From the NCBI GenBank assembly GCA_933228675.1, contig OW121743.1:10971486-11035485 (forward strand): a stretch of DNA of 64,000 nucleotides, read 5' to 3'. This document shows, piece by piece, positions 33,843-46,200 of this stretch. Each line of letters starts with the position of its first letter. Positions within the stretch are counted from its first letter, which is position 1. The notes beneath the pieces were generated by a model. The model searched no databases. It was given only the letters and a program-made list of their open reading frames with translations, and was not told the origin of the DNA. Source of the DNA: Stomorhina lunata (taxonomy: Eukaryota; Arthropoda; Insecta; Diptera; Rhiniidae). Both the position numbers and the translations under genes were made by a program.

Positions 33843-34106
33843 AAGGGCTACTTCTGTCAGACAATGAGCTGCATCCGATTCTATTTTAAGACTCATTGAA
33901 AGGGACCTGCGTTATAACTCCGGCTACGAACGGTAAATGCATTAGTAAGAGAAGTTTTACATAGCCTAATACTCAGTGGATATGAGTATGAGGTGAACCG
34001 CTTTTTTTTGGAAATTTATTTTCTTCAAGTGGGTCTGGCCGAGGATCGAACTTGGGACCTCTGTTATGTTAGGCGGATGACAAAATTGCTATATCATGGC
34101 GGCCCA
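33843..34106 (-). repeat. tRNA-derived SINE, copy 2 with tRNA-like head
   Basis: The minus strand from about 34104 reads GGGCCGCCATGATATAGC, then an A-box-like TAGCAATTTTG (one mismatch). CATCCGCCTAACATAACAGA and the B box GTTCGATCC follow, ending TCGGCC. The body segment AGAATCGGATGCAGCTCA (near 33870) shared with copy 1 is separated from the head by about 150 bp of other sequence, probably an insertion. Polarity is from right to left. Confidence 0.6.
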
Positions 34107-34451
34107 CGTAGAATAATAGAATAAGAAATGTGTGTTAGTATTAAATCTTAAGTGAGGAATGTGTCAACAAATTTAAGATCGCCTTCGAGGTTCTAACTAA
34201 AGGATGTGTCAAGGGCAATTGCATTAAAATGTCATGCTTAAAAGTTTATCATTACGAAGAATTCTTTATAGAAGCTCAAAGAAAATGGTCGAAGTATTTA
34301 ATTTAAATTTAATTTTTTGGCTTTGACAAAAACTGTTTGAGACCGTTTTTCTCAAAGCCAAAAACATGGAAGAAAGCCACAAAGTAGATGAGCAGATAGT
34401 TTGAATGTAATACCGAAGAAAGTGTTAGGATCAGTTCAGACTTCAAGAATG
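34107..34451. other. intergenic, nothing recognised
   Basis: Unique AT-rich sequence without coding capacity. It contains a short imperfect inverted repeat, TTTTTGGCTTTGAC / CAAAGCCAAAAAC, near 34314-34366. Confidence 0.45.
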
Positions 34452-34504
34452 TAATCGATTTTCGATCTTAAAGTTAGTGCTAAGATCCCCTAGGAGTGTC
34501 CAAT
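34452..34504. repeat. 53-bp direct repeat, left copy
   Basis: TAATCGATTTTCGATCTTAA through GAGTGTCCAAT recurs at 35099-35151 with one difference (CCCCTAGG here, CCCTTAGG there). The two copies flank the probable solo LTR. Confidence 0.85.
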
Positions 34505-34512
34505 GAAAGCAT

Positions 34513-35095
34513 TGTCACGTTTTTCCTTTCAAAACGTGGAAGGAATTCTTTTTGCAAACAACCGAAAGCAAAATTAAAACACTTTATGTAGTTTTACAAA
34601 GCTGTAGTTTTATTAACTTTAGAGTTAATCACTTAAATACACTTTCACAGAAACTGTAAAAAAAACTTCACAAAACTGCGTTACAAATATTCTTCGTCTT
34701 ACTGTTCTCTTATACGCGTCTCAATTAAAAACTGTTTTCACAATATTCGTTCATCGGCCTTATATAGTAGAGAAGAGAGTTTCTAGCAATTGTTTTTGAT
34801 TACACCAAGAATTCTTCTTCTTCTTCTTCTGTTATCCTTGACTCCCAGTGGAGCATAGGGCCTCCAACAATGTGGCTAACGAAAGTTTATGCATGTTCCA
34901 ATACATTATCACATGATCGAGAACACACTCACACATATGTTGTACAAATAGATTATCTGAAGTTAACAGCAACAGAGAGAGAGAGAGAGTGTAGATAAAG
35001 AGAAAAATGCTGCTCTTCTCTTACAGCAAAACATTAAGAGAAAAATGTTTTTCTGACAACAACTACACCAACATATCACTTAAAAATTCTTGACA
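34513..35095 (-). mobile_element. probable solo LTR of a retrotransposon
   Basis: A 583-bp segment that on the minus strand starts TGTCAAGAATTTTT and ends AAACGTGACA, i.e. TG...CA with 5-bp inverted ends. Read on that strand it has a U3-like first half, a TATATAAGG box at about 34766, and an AATAAA at about 34614. It has no coding capacity, as expected of an LTR left by recombination. A (TTC)n and a (GA)n microsatellite lie at about 34810-34830 and 34974-34989. No clean 4-6 bp target duplication is visible (AGCAT left, ATATA right), which lowers confidence. Family not identified. Confidence 0.5.
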
Positions 35096-35098
35096 ATA

Positions 35099-35151
35099 TA
35101 ATCGATTTTCGATCTTAAAGTTAGTGCTAAGATCCCTTAGGAGTGTCCAAT
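35099..35151. repeat. 53-bp direct repeat, right copy
   Basis: Matches 34452-34504 except at one base; similarity fades over the next 8 bases. Confidence 0.85.
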
Positions 35152-35491
35152 TAAGGTATATTTACTTACACATATCGGAAGAATCTAACAGGTTAAGATG
35201 AATTAAGTTATGTTGAAGAAAACGTCTGTTTAACCCTAGACCCTAGACGATAAGGATGAAAACTTCATTCTAATAATATTCGTTAACACATTTTCGGGAT
35301 TATACTGTAATATCACAAAGCAATGAGAAAACATACCTTTTAACAAATATTAGTTCAATATAATCTGTCGCTTTCAACGATAAGATAATCCAAACAAAAT
35401 AATTAAATCAATTCGGAGATAAATACAAAAAAACATTGGCCAATATTTTAAATTTTATTTAAACAAAAAAAATTAGTCTTCCACTGAACTC
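35152..35491. other. upstream region of the DUF1397 gene
   Basis: AT-rich unique sequence of 340 bp. I see no TATA and initiator pair at standard spacing. An ATTAGTC near 35472 is a weak initiator-like match 20 bp before the first ATG. Confidence 0.4.
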
Positions 35492-36463
35492 ATGGCAAGA
35501 AGACGGCATTTTCAACGAAATCCTAAAATAATGAAAAAATTCCTAAGTGTAATATTAGTCAGTCTATTAATTTCCGGCTCACAAGCTACAAAGATATCCC
35601 CTAATGCAGCCAATAATGATTTGGAAACATTAACGCGTGACTATTTGCCAGAACAATTTACCAAAAGCAATTTCACTCTGGAAGATGCCAAAACTCTTTT
35701 GTATAAGAAATGCAAAAAGGCTGCGGTGACATCAGCAAATCCCACACAAACCTACGAGAAGATTGCCGAGGCAGCGAACAAATTGCAGAAATGTACCAAT
35801 AGCATTGCCAATATCACAGAGATGATAGATGAAATCGAGTCAGCACGTCCTTTGGGTGATTTGGATGTTGTCTTTCACAAATACTGCAGCCGAGTGCCTT
35901 TAGCCGAAAAGTGTTTGCTAGAGTTCAATGCACAAATCTTACCCTGTCTCTCGTCGGCAGAACGTGTCCAAAATAGCATTATGATGCGTATCTTAACCTC
36001 AATGTTGGGCTTCATTTGCCATAAAAATGGCGATCAAATTGCCCTATTCATTGCTGAGCAGGGCCCCCAGTGTTTGGAGGCCAATAAAAAGAATATTCAA
36101 CATTGCATGAATGCAGCATTTTCCACATATCACAGAAAGGGTGTTGCACAATTAACACCCTATGAATTGCCGGAGCTGGTGCTGGGCTCCAAACAATGCA
36201 TTGATTTACATGATTTTGAGGGATGTGTTCTTAGCTATTTGGAGAAATGCAATGAAATTACACCGGCCAATATAATAGAGTCTCTGTTTCGACATGTTAA
36301 GAATGAAACGAAATGCCAAGAGGAAATCGATAAAGTGATTAGTTTTCAACGCAATCAAGTGCAGCAGCAACACAATAAGAGCGTTAATTACACGCTGTGG
36401 CTTACATTCTATTTCGCTACATTCATGATGGGGTTAGGAGTGTTTTTGATGCACTATTTTTGA
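35492..36463 (+). CDS. DUF1397 (27-kDa hemolymph glycoprotein-like) protein
   Basis: Single open frame of 323 codons. The first ATG adds MARRRHFQRNPKI before a second Met at residue 14 (35531). The second has A at -3 and directly starts a normal signal peptide (MKKFLSVILVSLLISG), so it is the likelier start, giving about 310 residues. The body (about residues 60-275) matches the insect DUF1397 family, with the conserved segments GDLDVVFHKYC, GFICHKNGDQIALFIAEQGP, and TPANIIESLFRHV near the end, and about twelve cysteines in the family pattern. N-glycosylation sites include NFT, NIT, NET and NYT. Unlike typical secreted members, it ends in a hydrophobic stretch (LWLTFYFATFMMGLGVFL, about residues 302-319), so it may be membrane-anchored. 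The molecular function of the family is not established. Downstream, within 100 bp, the 12-mer satellite begins. Confidence 0.9.
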   Translation: MARRRHFQRNPKIMKKFLSVILVSLLISGSQATKISPNAANNDLETLTRDYLPEQFTKSNFTLEDAKTLLYKKCKKAAVTSANPTQTYEKIAEAANKLQKCTNSIANITEMIDEIESARPLGDLDVVFHKYCSRVPLAEKCLLEFNAQILPCLSSAERVQNSIMMRILTSMLGFICHKNGDQIALFIAEQGPQCLEANKKNIQHCMNAAFSTYHRKGVAQLTPYELPELVLGSKQCIDLHDFEGCVLSYLEKCNEITPANIIESLFRHVKNETKCQEEIDKVISFQRNQVQQQHNKSVNYTLWLTFYFATFMMGLGVFLMHYF

Positions 36464-36552
36464 GATGGGTGTAAGGGAGCCACACAATTTGTATAATGAG
36501 GAATAAGGTTGTGGTATTAATGAAACTTAACAGTCAATCAGTAGTAAAACCA

Positions 36553-39500
36553 AAGATTAGGATATGGATTAAGATATAGACTAAAACAAAGGAAAATATG
36601 GAAAATAAGACATAGAATTCGACACATCTATTAAGATATATACTAGACACAGACTAAAACATTTACCAATATATAGACTAACCAATAGGCTAAGACATAG
36701 ACTAAGACATAGAACAAGACATAGACTAAGATATAGACTAAGACATAGACTAAGACATAGACTAAGACATAGACTAAGACATAGACTAAGACATAGACTA
36801 AGACATAGACTAAGACATAGACTAAGACATGGAATAAGACATAGACTAAGACATAGACTAAGACATAGACTAAGACATAGACTAAGACATAGACTAAGAC
36901 ATAGACTAAGACATAGACTAAGACATAGACTAAGACATAGACTAAGACATAGACTAAGACATAGACTAAGACATAGACTAAGACATAGACTAAGACATAG
37001 ACTAAGACATAGACTAAGACATAGACTAAGACATAGACTAAGACATAGACTAAGACATAGACTAAGACATAGACTAAGACATAGACTAAGACATAGACTA
37101 AGACATAGACTAAGACATAGACTAAGAAATAGACTAAGACATAGACTAAGACATAGACTAAGACATAGACTACGACATGGAATAAGACACAAACTAAGAC
37201 ATAGACTAAGACATAGATTAAGACATAGACTAAGACATAGACTGAGACATAGATTAAGACATAGACTAAGACATAGACTAAGACACAGACTAAGACATTG
37301 ACTAGGACATAGACTAGGACATAGACTAAGACATAGACTAAGACATAGACTAAGACATAGACTAAGACATAGACTAAGACATAGACTAAGACATAGACTA
37401 AGACATAGACTAAAACATAAACTAAGACATAGACTAAGACATAGACTAAGACATAGACTAAGACATAGACTAAGACATAGACTAAGACATAGACTAAGAC
37501 ATAGACTAAGACATAGACTAAGACATAGACTAAGGCATAGACTAAGACATAGACTAAGACATAGACTAAGACATAGACTAAAACATAGACTAAGATATAG
37601 ACTAAGACATAGACTAAGACATAGACTAAGACATAGACTAAGACATAGACTAAGACATAGACTAAGACATAGACTAAGACATAGACTAAGACATAGACTA
37701 AGACATGGAATAAGACACAAACTAAGACATAGACTAAGACATAGACTAAGACATAGACTAAGACATAGACTAAGACATGGAATAAGACATAGATTAAGAC
37801 ATAGACTAAGACATAGACTAAGACATAGACTAAGACATAGACTAAGACATAGACTAAGACATAGACTAAGACATAGACTAAGACATAGACTAAGACATAG
37901 ACTAAGACATAGACTAAGACATAGACTAAGACATAGACTAAGACATAGACTAAGACATAGACTAAGACATAGACTAAGACATAGACTAAGACATAGACTA
38001 AGACATAGACTAAGACATAGACTAAGACATAGACTAAGACATAGACTAAGACATAGACTAAGACATAGACTAAGACATAGACTAAGACATAGACTAAGAC
38101 ATAGACTAAGACATAGACTAAGACATAGACTAAGACATAGACTAAGACATAGACTAAGACATAGACTAAGACATAGACTAAGACATAGACTAAGACATGG
38201 AATAAGACACAAACTAAGACATAGACTAAGACATAGATTAAGACATAGACTAAGACATAGACTAAGACATAGACTAAGACATAGACTAAGACATAGACTA
38301 AGACATAGACTAAGAAATAGACTAAGACATAGACTAAGACATAGACTAAGACATAGACTAAGACATGGAATAAGACACAAACTAAGACATAGACTAAGAC
38401 ATAGATTAAGACATAGACTAAGACATAGACTAAGACATAGACTAAGACATAGACTAAGACATAGACTAAGACATAGACTAAGACATAGACTAAGACATAG
38501 ACTAAGACATAGACTAAGACATAGACTAAGACATAGACTAAGACATAGACTAAGACATATACTAAGACATAGACTAAGACATAGACTAAGACATAGACTA
38601 AGACATAGACTAAGACATAGACTAAGACATAGACTAAGACATAGACTAAGACATAGACTAAGACATAGAATAAGACACAGACTAAGACATAGAGTAAGAC
38701 ATAGACTAAGACATAGAGTAAGACATAGACTAAGACATAGACTAAGACATAGACTGAGACATAGACTAAGACATAGACTAAGACATAGACTAAGACATAG
38801 ACTAAGACATAGACTAAGACATAGACTAAGACATAGACTAAGACATAGACTAAGACATAGACTAAGACATAGACTAAGACATAGACTAAGACATAGACTA
38901 AGACATAGACTAAAACATAGACTAAGATATAGACTAAGACATAGACTAAGACATAGACTAAGACATAGACTAAGACATAAACTAAGACATAAACTAAGAC
39001 ATAGACTAAGACATAGACTAAAACATAGACTAAGATATAGACTAAGACATAGACTAAGACATAGACTAAGATATAGACTAAGACATAGACTAAGACATAG
39101 ACTAAGACATAGACTAAGACATAGACTAAGACATAGACTAAGACATAGACTAAGACATAGACTAAGACATAGACTAAGACATAGACTAAGACATAGACTA
39201 AGACATAGACTAAGACATAGACTAAGACATAGAATAAGACACAGACTAAGACATAGACTAAGACATAGACTAAGACATAGACTGAGACATAGATTAAGAC
39301 ATAGACTAAGACATAGACTAAGACATAGACTAAGACATAGACTAAGACATAGACTAAGACATAGACTAAGACATAGACTAAGACATAGACTAAGACATAG
39401 ACTAAGACATAGACTAAGACATAGACTAAGACATAGACTAAGACATAGACTAAGACATAGACTAAGACATAGACTAAGACATAGACTAAGACATAGACTA

Positions 39501-41230
39501 AGACATAGACTAAGACATAGACTAAGACATAGACTAAGACATAGACTAAGACATGGAATAAGACACAAACTAAGACATAGACTAAGACATAGATTAAGAC
39601 ATAGACTAAGATATAGACTAAGACATAGACTAAGACATAGACTAAGACATAGACTAAGACATAGACTAAGACATAGACTAAGACATAGACTAAGACATAG
39701 ACTAAGACATAGACTAAGACATAGACTAAGACATAGACTAAGACATAGACTAAGACATAGACTAAGACATAGACTAAGACATAGACTAAGACATAGACTA
39801 AGACATAGACTAAGACATAGACTAAGACATAGACTAAGACATAGACTAAGACATAGACTAAGACATAGACTAAGACATAGACTAAGACATAGACTAAGAC
39901 ATAGACTAAGACATAGACTAAGACATAGACTAAGACATAGACTAAGACATAGACTAAGACATAGACTAAGACATAGACTAAGACATAGACTAAGACATAG
40001 ACTAAGACATAGACTAAGACATAGACTAAGACATAGACTAAGACATAGACTAAGACATAGACTAAGACATAGACTAAGACATAGAATAAGACACAGACTA
40101 AGACATAGAGTAAGACATAGACTAAGACATAGACTAAGACATAGACTAAGACATAGACTAAGACATAGACTAAGACATAGACTAAGACATAGACTAAGAC
40201 ATAGACTAAGACATAGACTAAGACATAGACTAAGACATAGACTAAGACATAGACTAAGACATAGACTAAGACATAGACTAAGACATAGACTAAGACATAG
40301 ACTAAGACATAGACTAAGACATAGACTAAGACATAGACTAAGACATAGACTAAGACATAGACTAAGACATAGACTAAGACATAGACTAAGACATAGACTA
40401 AGACATAGACTAAAACATAGACTATGATATAGACTAAGACATAGACTAAGACATAGACTAAGACATAGACTAAGACATAAACTAAGACATAAACTAAGAC
40501 ATAGACTAAGACATAGACTAAAACATAGACTAAGATATAGACTAAGACATAGACTAAGACATAGACTAAGATATAGACTAAGACATAGACTAAGACATAG
40601 ACTAAAACATAAACTAAGACATAGACTAAGACATAGACTAAGACATAGACTAAGACATAGACTAAGACATAGACTAAGACATAGACTAAGACATAGACTA
40701 AGACATAGACTAAGACATAGACTAAGACATAGACTAAGACATAGACTAAGACATAGACTAAGACATAGACTAAGACATAGACTAAGACATAGACTAAGAC
40801 ATAGACTAAGACATAGACTAAGACATAGACTAAGACATAGACTAAGACATAGACTAAGACACAGACTAAGACATTGACTAGGACATAGACTAGGACATAG
40901 ACTAAGACATAGACTAAGACATAGACTAAGACATAGACTAAGACATAGACTAAGACATAGACTAAGACATAGACTAAGATATAGACTAAGACATAGACTA
41001 AGACATGTACTAAGACAAAGACTAAGACATAGACTAAGACATAGACTAAGACATAGACAAAGATATAGACTAAGACATAGACTAAGACATAGACTAAGAC
41101 ATAGACTTAGACATAGACTAAGACATAGACTAAGACATAGACTAAGACATAGACTAAGACATAGACTAAGACATAGACTAAGACATAGACTAAGACATAG
41201 ACTAAGACATAGACTAAGACATATACTACA
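36553..41230. repeat. 12-bp satellite array, 4.7 kb, with block duplications
   Basis: About 390 copies of AGACATAGACTA in the same orientation as the arrays at 9626 and 12921. Variant units (CATGGAATAAGACACAAAC, GACATTGACTAGGACATAG, AAAACATAGACTAAGATA) recur in the same combinations far apart, showing that multi-unit blocks were duplicated. The first 150 bp and the last 50 bp are diverged. A 995-codon minus-strand frame (CLSL repeats) spans much of it only because the unit length is a multiple of three. Confidence 0.96.
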
Positions 41231-41900
41231 ACTTAGACAAAGATATACTTCTACTGATACTAATACAAGTATTTATACAGATATTAATAATAAAAGTAAA
41301 TATTGTACTTCTACTAATATTAATACTAATACTGATACTAATACTGATACTAATACTGATGCTAATACTGATACAAATATTGATAATAAATGTAATTTAT
41401 TTACTTCTACTTCTACTAATACTTATACTACTACGAGTACTGAGAATAATAATAATACTGATACTAATTCTGATACTACTGATATTAATACCGATACTAA
41501 TACTGATGCTTATACCGGTACCTATACTACTACTTATATTGACGTTCATATTAATACAACAATAATATTAAAAGTGCTTCTGATACTAATGCTACTACTA
41601 ATACGTATACTGATAGTAATACTAAAACTAATACTTAGGCTAATGAAATATTGATAATTGTAATGATACTAATATTGAAACTAATACTTATATTATTACT
41701 GATATTAATACTTATAATAATACTGATACTAATGCTTATACTAATACTTATACTAATAATATTATTACGAATGTTAATACTGACACTAATACTGGCACTT
41801 ACAGTATTACTGGTACTTATACTAGTACAAATACTGATAGTAATGATGATACTAACACTAGTATTGATACTAATAGTCATACTTTATACTGGTACTAATA
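41231..41900. repeat. decayed hexamer region of the AATACT type
   Basis: Irregular runs of ACTAAT, ACTGAT, ATTAAT and similar hexamers (for example ACTAATACTGATACTAATAC near 41330). They resemble the pure AATACT array 1.3 kb further right but are heavily mutated. The array at 36553 runs directly into it. The short Ile/Leu/Ser-rich frames on both strands are readings of this repeat. Confidence 0.85.
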
Positions 41901-43000
41901 CAATTCTCAATCATCTAAAGATTTTCTTTATAATCTTCTTTCATTTAATTTAATGATTTGTCGTTTATCTTCATTAGTTCCTAAATCCTTTCCAACTGAA
42001 TTCATATGTAGCTTCTTATTATTTTAATTTAAATTTTAAATATTCATTCTCAGCCACTAACTAATTAGGTTAATTAAATAAATTTGTCGCCAGTTTCATT
42101 CTTAAATTGTTTGTTTGTTTCCTTCTTTAAAGCTGCTCTACTCTGAATTGAGGATATTAAACTGCTGGTGAGTGCTGAAGTAAGTAGGACTCCCAGTTAT
42201 TGTCTTGCAAAACTATTCTGACATTAAGATGTTTGTTTAGCTTTTCTTGTGCCATATTTTGCGCTTCGCTTGTTGAGTTTTTCCATTTTATTTTTTACAT
42301 TTAATAGTATGAATTTTCAATGTTTAATTCTAAATGCAGTGGCCATTAAAGTGGCAAATGGGGAGACCAAATGTTACATTTTAATTAAATAAATTAGAGA
42401 TTGGAACCAAATTTCAGAAATTAAGATCAAAATCTTTATGTATATAAATGAAATAAATTCTTAAGAGTTAATTCAAACCATTTTCAACATATTTTTTTTA
42501 ATTTTAATAACAACTGGTCACCCTAATCTAGTACTATCTTAACAAGAACCCTTCAAACGAACTCCTTTCAATTTTAAGTACTTAGTCCTTCTTATTTCAT
42601 TCCATTTTCTTGACTATTTACTCCTTTCTTTTAGCTTGACTTTTAAATGCTCTAGTGGTATAAAAATATCAGTAAAATAAGTACTTCTCTATAAGTAAGT
42701 AAATATTCAAGTAACAAAAAAATAAAAAAAAAATAAGTACTGAACCACGTTAAAGGGGGAAAAGAATAAAATCTTTTTTAAACGACTGCCAGCAAATGTA
42801 AACATAATAAGCGTTTAAAACTTATTAAATGTCAATTTAAAAACAATTTTCAAAATGCATTTAATGGAAAATATTCTGCTCTCACTCTCATTTTAATAAC
42901 ATACTCTTTATTATTGTTGTTGTTGCTCGAGATAGTGTGTCATTGTTGTAGTTAAAGTGATTACGAAGAAAACATAGTGGGACAAATGTAAAACAAATTG
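41901..43000. other. unique AT-rich sequence
   Basis: No open frame, no repeat and no recognisable RNA gene. It is the only unique sequence between the two hexamer regions and ends at the assembly gap. Confidence 0.55.
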
Positions 43001-43200
43001 NNNNNNNNNNNNNNNNNNNNNNNNNNNNNNNNNNNNNNNNNNNNNNNNNNNNNNNNNNNNNNNNNNNNNNNNNNNNNNNNNNNNNNNNNNNNNNNNNNNN
43101 NNNNNNNNNNNNNNNNNNNNNNNNNNNNNNNNNNNNNNNNNNNNNNNNNNNNNNNNNNNNNNNNNNNNNNNNNNNNNNNNNNNNNNNNNNNNNNNNNNNN
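43001..43200. other. assembly gap (200 N)
   Basis: Exactly 200 unknown bases at the left edge of the pure AATACT array. The round number suggests a placeholder, so the real array may be longer. Confidence 0.99.
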
Positions 43201-46200
43201 AATACTAATACTAATACTAATACTAATACTAATACTAATACTAATACTAATACTAATACTAATACTAATACTAATACTAATACTAATACTAATACTAATA
43301 CTAATACTAATACTAATACTAATACTAATACTAATACTAATACTAATACTAATACTAATACTAATACTAATACTAATACTAATACTAATACTAATACTAA
43401 TACTAATACTAATACTAATACTAATACTAATACTAATACTAATACTAATACTAATACTAATACTAATACTAATACTAATACTAATACTAATACTAATACT
43501 AATACTAATACTAATACTAATACTAATACTAATACTAATACTAATACTAATACTAATACTAATACTAATACTAATACTAATACTAATACTAATACTAATA
43601 CTAATACTAATACTAATACTAATACTAATACTAATACTAATACTAATACTAATACTAATACTAATACTAATACTAATACTAATACTAATACTAATACTAA
43701 TACTAATACTAATACTAATACTAATACTAATACTAATACTAATACTAATACTAATACTAATACTAATACTAATACTAATACTAATACTAATACTAATACT
43801 AATACTAATACTAATACTAATACTAATACTAATACTAATACTAATACTAATACTAATACTAATACTAATACTAATACTAATACTAATACTAATACTAATA
43901 CTAATACTAATACTAATACTAATACTAATACTAATACTAATACTAATACTAATACTAATACTAATACTAATACTAATACTAATACTAATACTAATACTAA
44001 TACTAATACTAATACTAATACTAATACTAATACTAATACTAATACTAATACTAATACTAATACTAATACTAATACTAATACTAATACTAATACTAATACT
44101 AATACTAATACTAATACTAATACTAATACTAATACTAATACTAATACTAATACTAATACTAATACTAATACTAATACTAATACTAATACTAATACTAATA
44201 CTAATACTAATACTAATACTAATACTAATACTAATACTAATACTAATACTAATACTAATACTAATACTAATACTAATACTAATACTAATACTAATACTAA
44301 TACTAATACTAATACTAATACTAATACTAATACTAATACTAATACTAATACTAATACTAATACTAATACTAATACTAATACTAATACTAATACTAATACT
44401 AATACTAATACTAATACTAATACTAATACTAATACTAATACTAATACTAATACTAATACTAATACTAATACTAATACTAATACTAATACTAATACTAATA
44501 CTAATACTAATACTAATACTAATACTAATACTAATACTAATACTAATACTAATACTAATACTAATACTAATACTAATACTAATACTAATACTACATACTA
44601 ATACTAATACTAATACTAATACTAATACTAATACTAATACTAATACTAATACTAATACTAATACTAATACTAATACTAATACTAATACTAATACTAATAC
44701 TAATACTAATACTAATACTAATACTAATACTAATACTAATACTAATACTAATACTAATACTAATACTAATACTAATACTAATACTAATACTAATACTAAT
44801 ACTAATACTAATACTAATACTAATACTAATACTAATACTAATACTAATACTAATACTAATACTAATACTAATACTAATACTAATACTAATACTAATACTA
44901 ATACTAATACTAATACTAATACTAATACTAATACTAATACTAATACTAATACTAATACTAATACTAATACTAATACTAATACTAATACTAATACTAATAC
45001 TAATACTAATACTAATACTAATACTAATACTAATACTAATACTAATACTAATACTAATACTAATACTAATACTAATACTAATACTAATACTAATACTAAT
45101 ACTAATACTAATACTAATACTAATACTAATACTAATACTAATACTAATACTAATACTAATACTAATACTAATACTAATACTAATACTAATACTAATACTA
45201 ATACTAATACTAATACTAATACTAATACTAATACTAATACTAATACTAATACTAATACTAATACTAATACTAATACTAATACTAATACTAATACTAATAC
45301 TAATACTAATACTAATACTAATACTAATACTAATACTAATACTAATACTAATACTAATACTAATACTAATACTAATACTAATACTAATACTAATACTAAT
45401 ACTAATACTAATACTAATACTAATACTAATACTAATACTAATACTAATACTAATACTAATACTAATACTAATACTAATACTAATACTAATACTAATACTA
45501 ATACTAATACTAATACTAATACTAATACTAATACTAATACTAATACTAATACTAATACTAATACTAATACTAATACTAATACTAATACTAATACTAATAC
45601 TAATACTAATACTAATACTAATACTAATACTAATACTAATACTAATACTAATACTAATACTAATACTAATACTAATACTAATACTAATACTAATACTAAT
45701 ACTAATACTAATACTAATACTAATACTAATACTAATACTAATACTAATACTAATACTAATACTAATACTAATACTAATACTAATACTAATACTAATACTA
45801 ATACTAATACTAATACTAATACTAATACTAATACTAATACTAATACTAATACTAATACTAATACTAATACTAATACTAATACTAATACTAATACTAATAC
45901 TAATACTAATACTAATACTAATACTAATACTAATACTAATACTAATACTAATACTAATACTAATACTAATACTAATACTAATACTAATACTAATACTAAT
46001 ACTAATACTAATACTAATACTAATACTAATACTAATACTAATACTAATACTAATACTAATACTAATACTAATACTAATACTAATACTAATACTAATACTA
46101 ATACTAATACTAATACTAATACTAATACTAATACTAATACTAATACTAATACTAATACTAATACTAATACTAATACTAATACTAATACTAATACTAATAC

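Noticed and set aside
36581..39568. 995-codon minus-strand open frame reading CLSL repeats
   Set aside because: It is the 12-mer satellite read in a stop-free frame. Period 12 is a multiple of three, and there is no composition or domain of a real protein.
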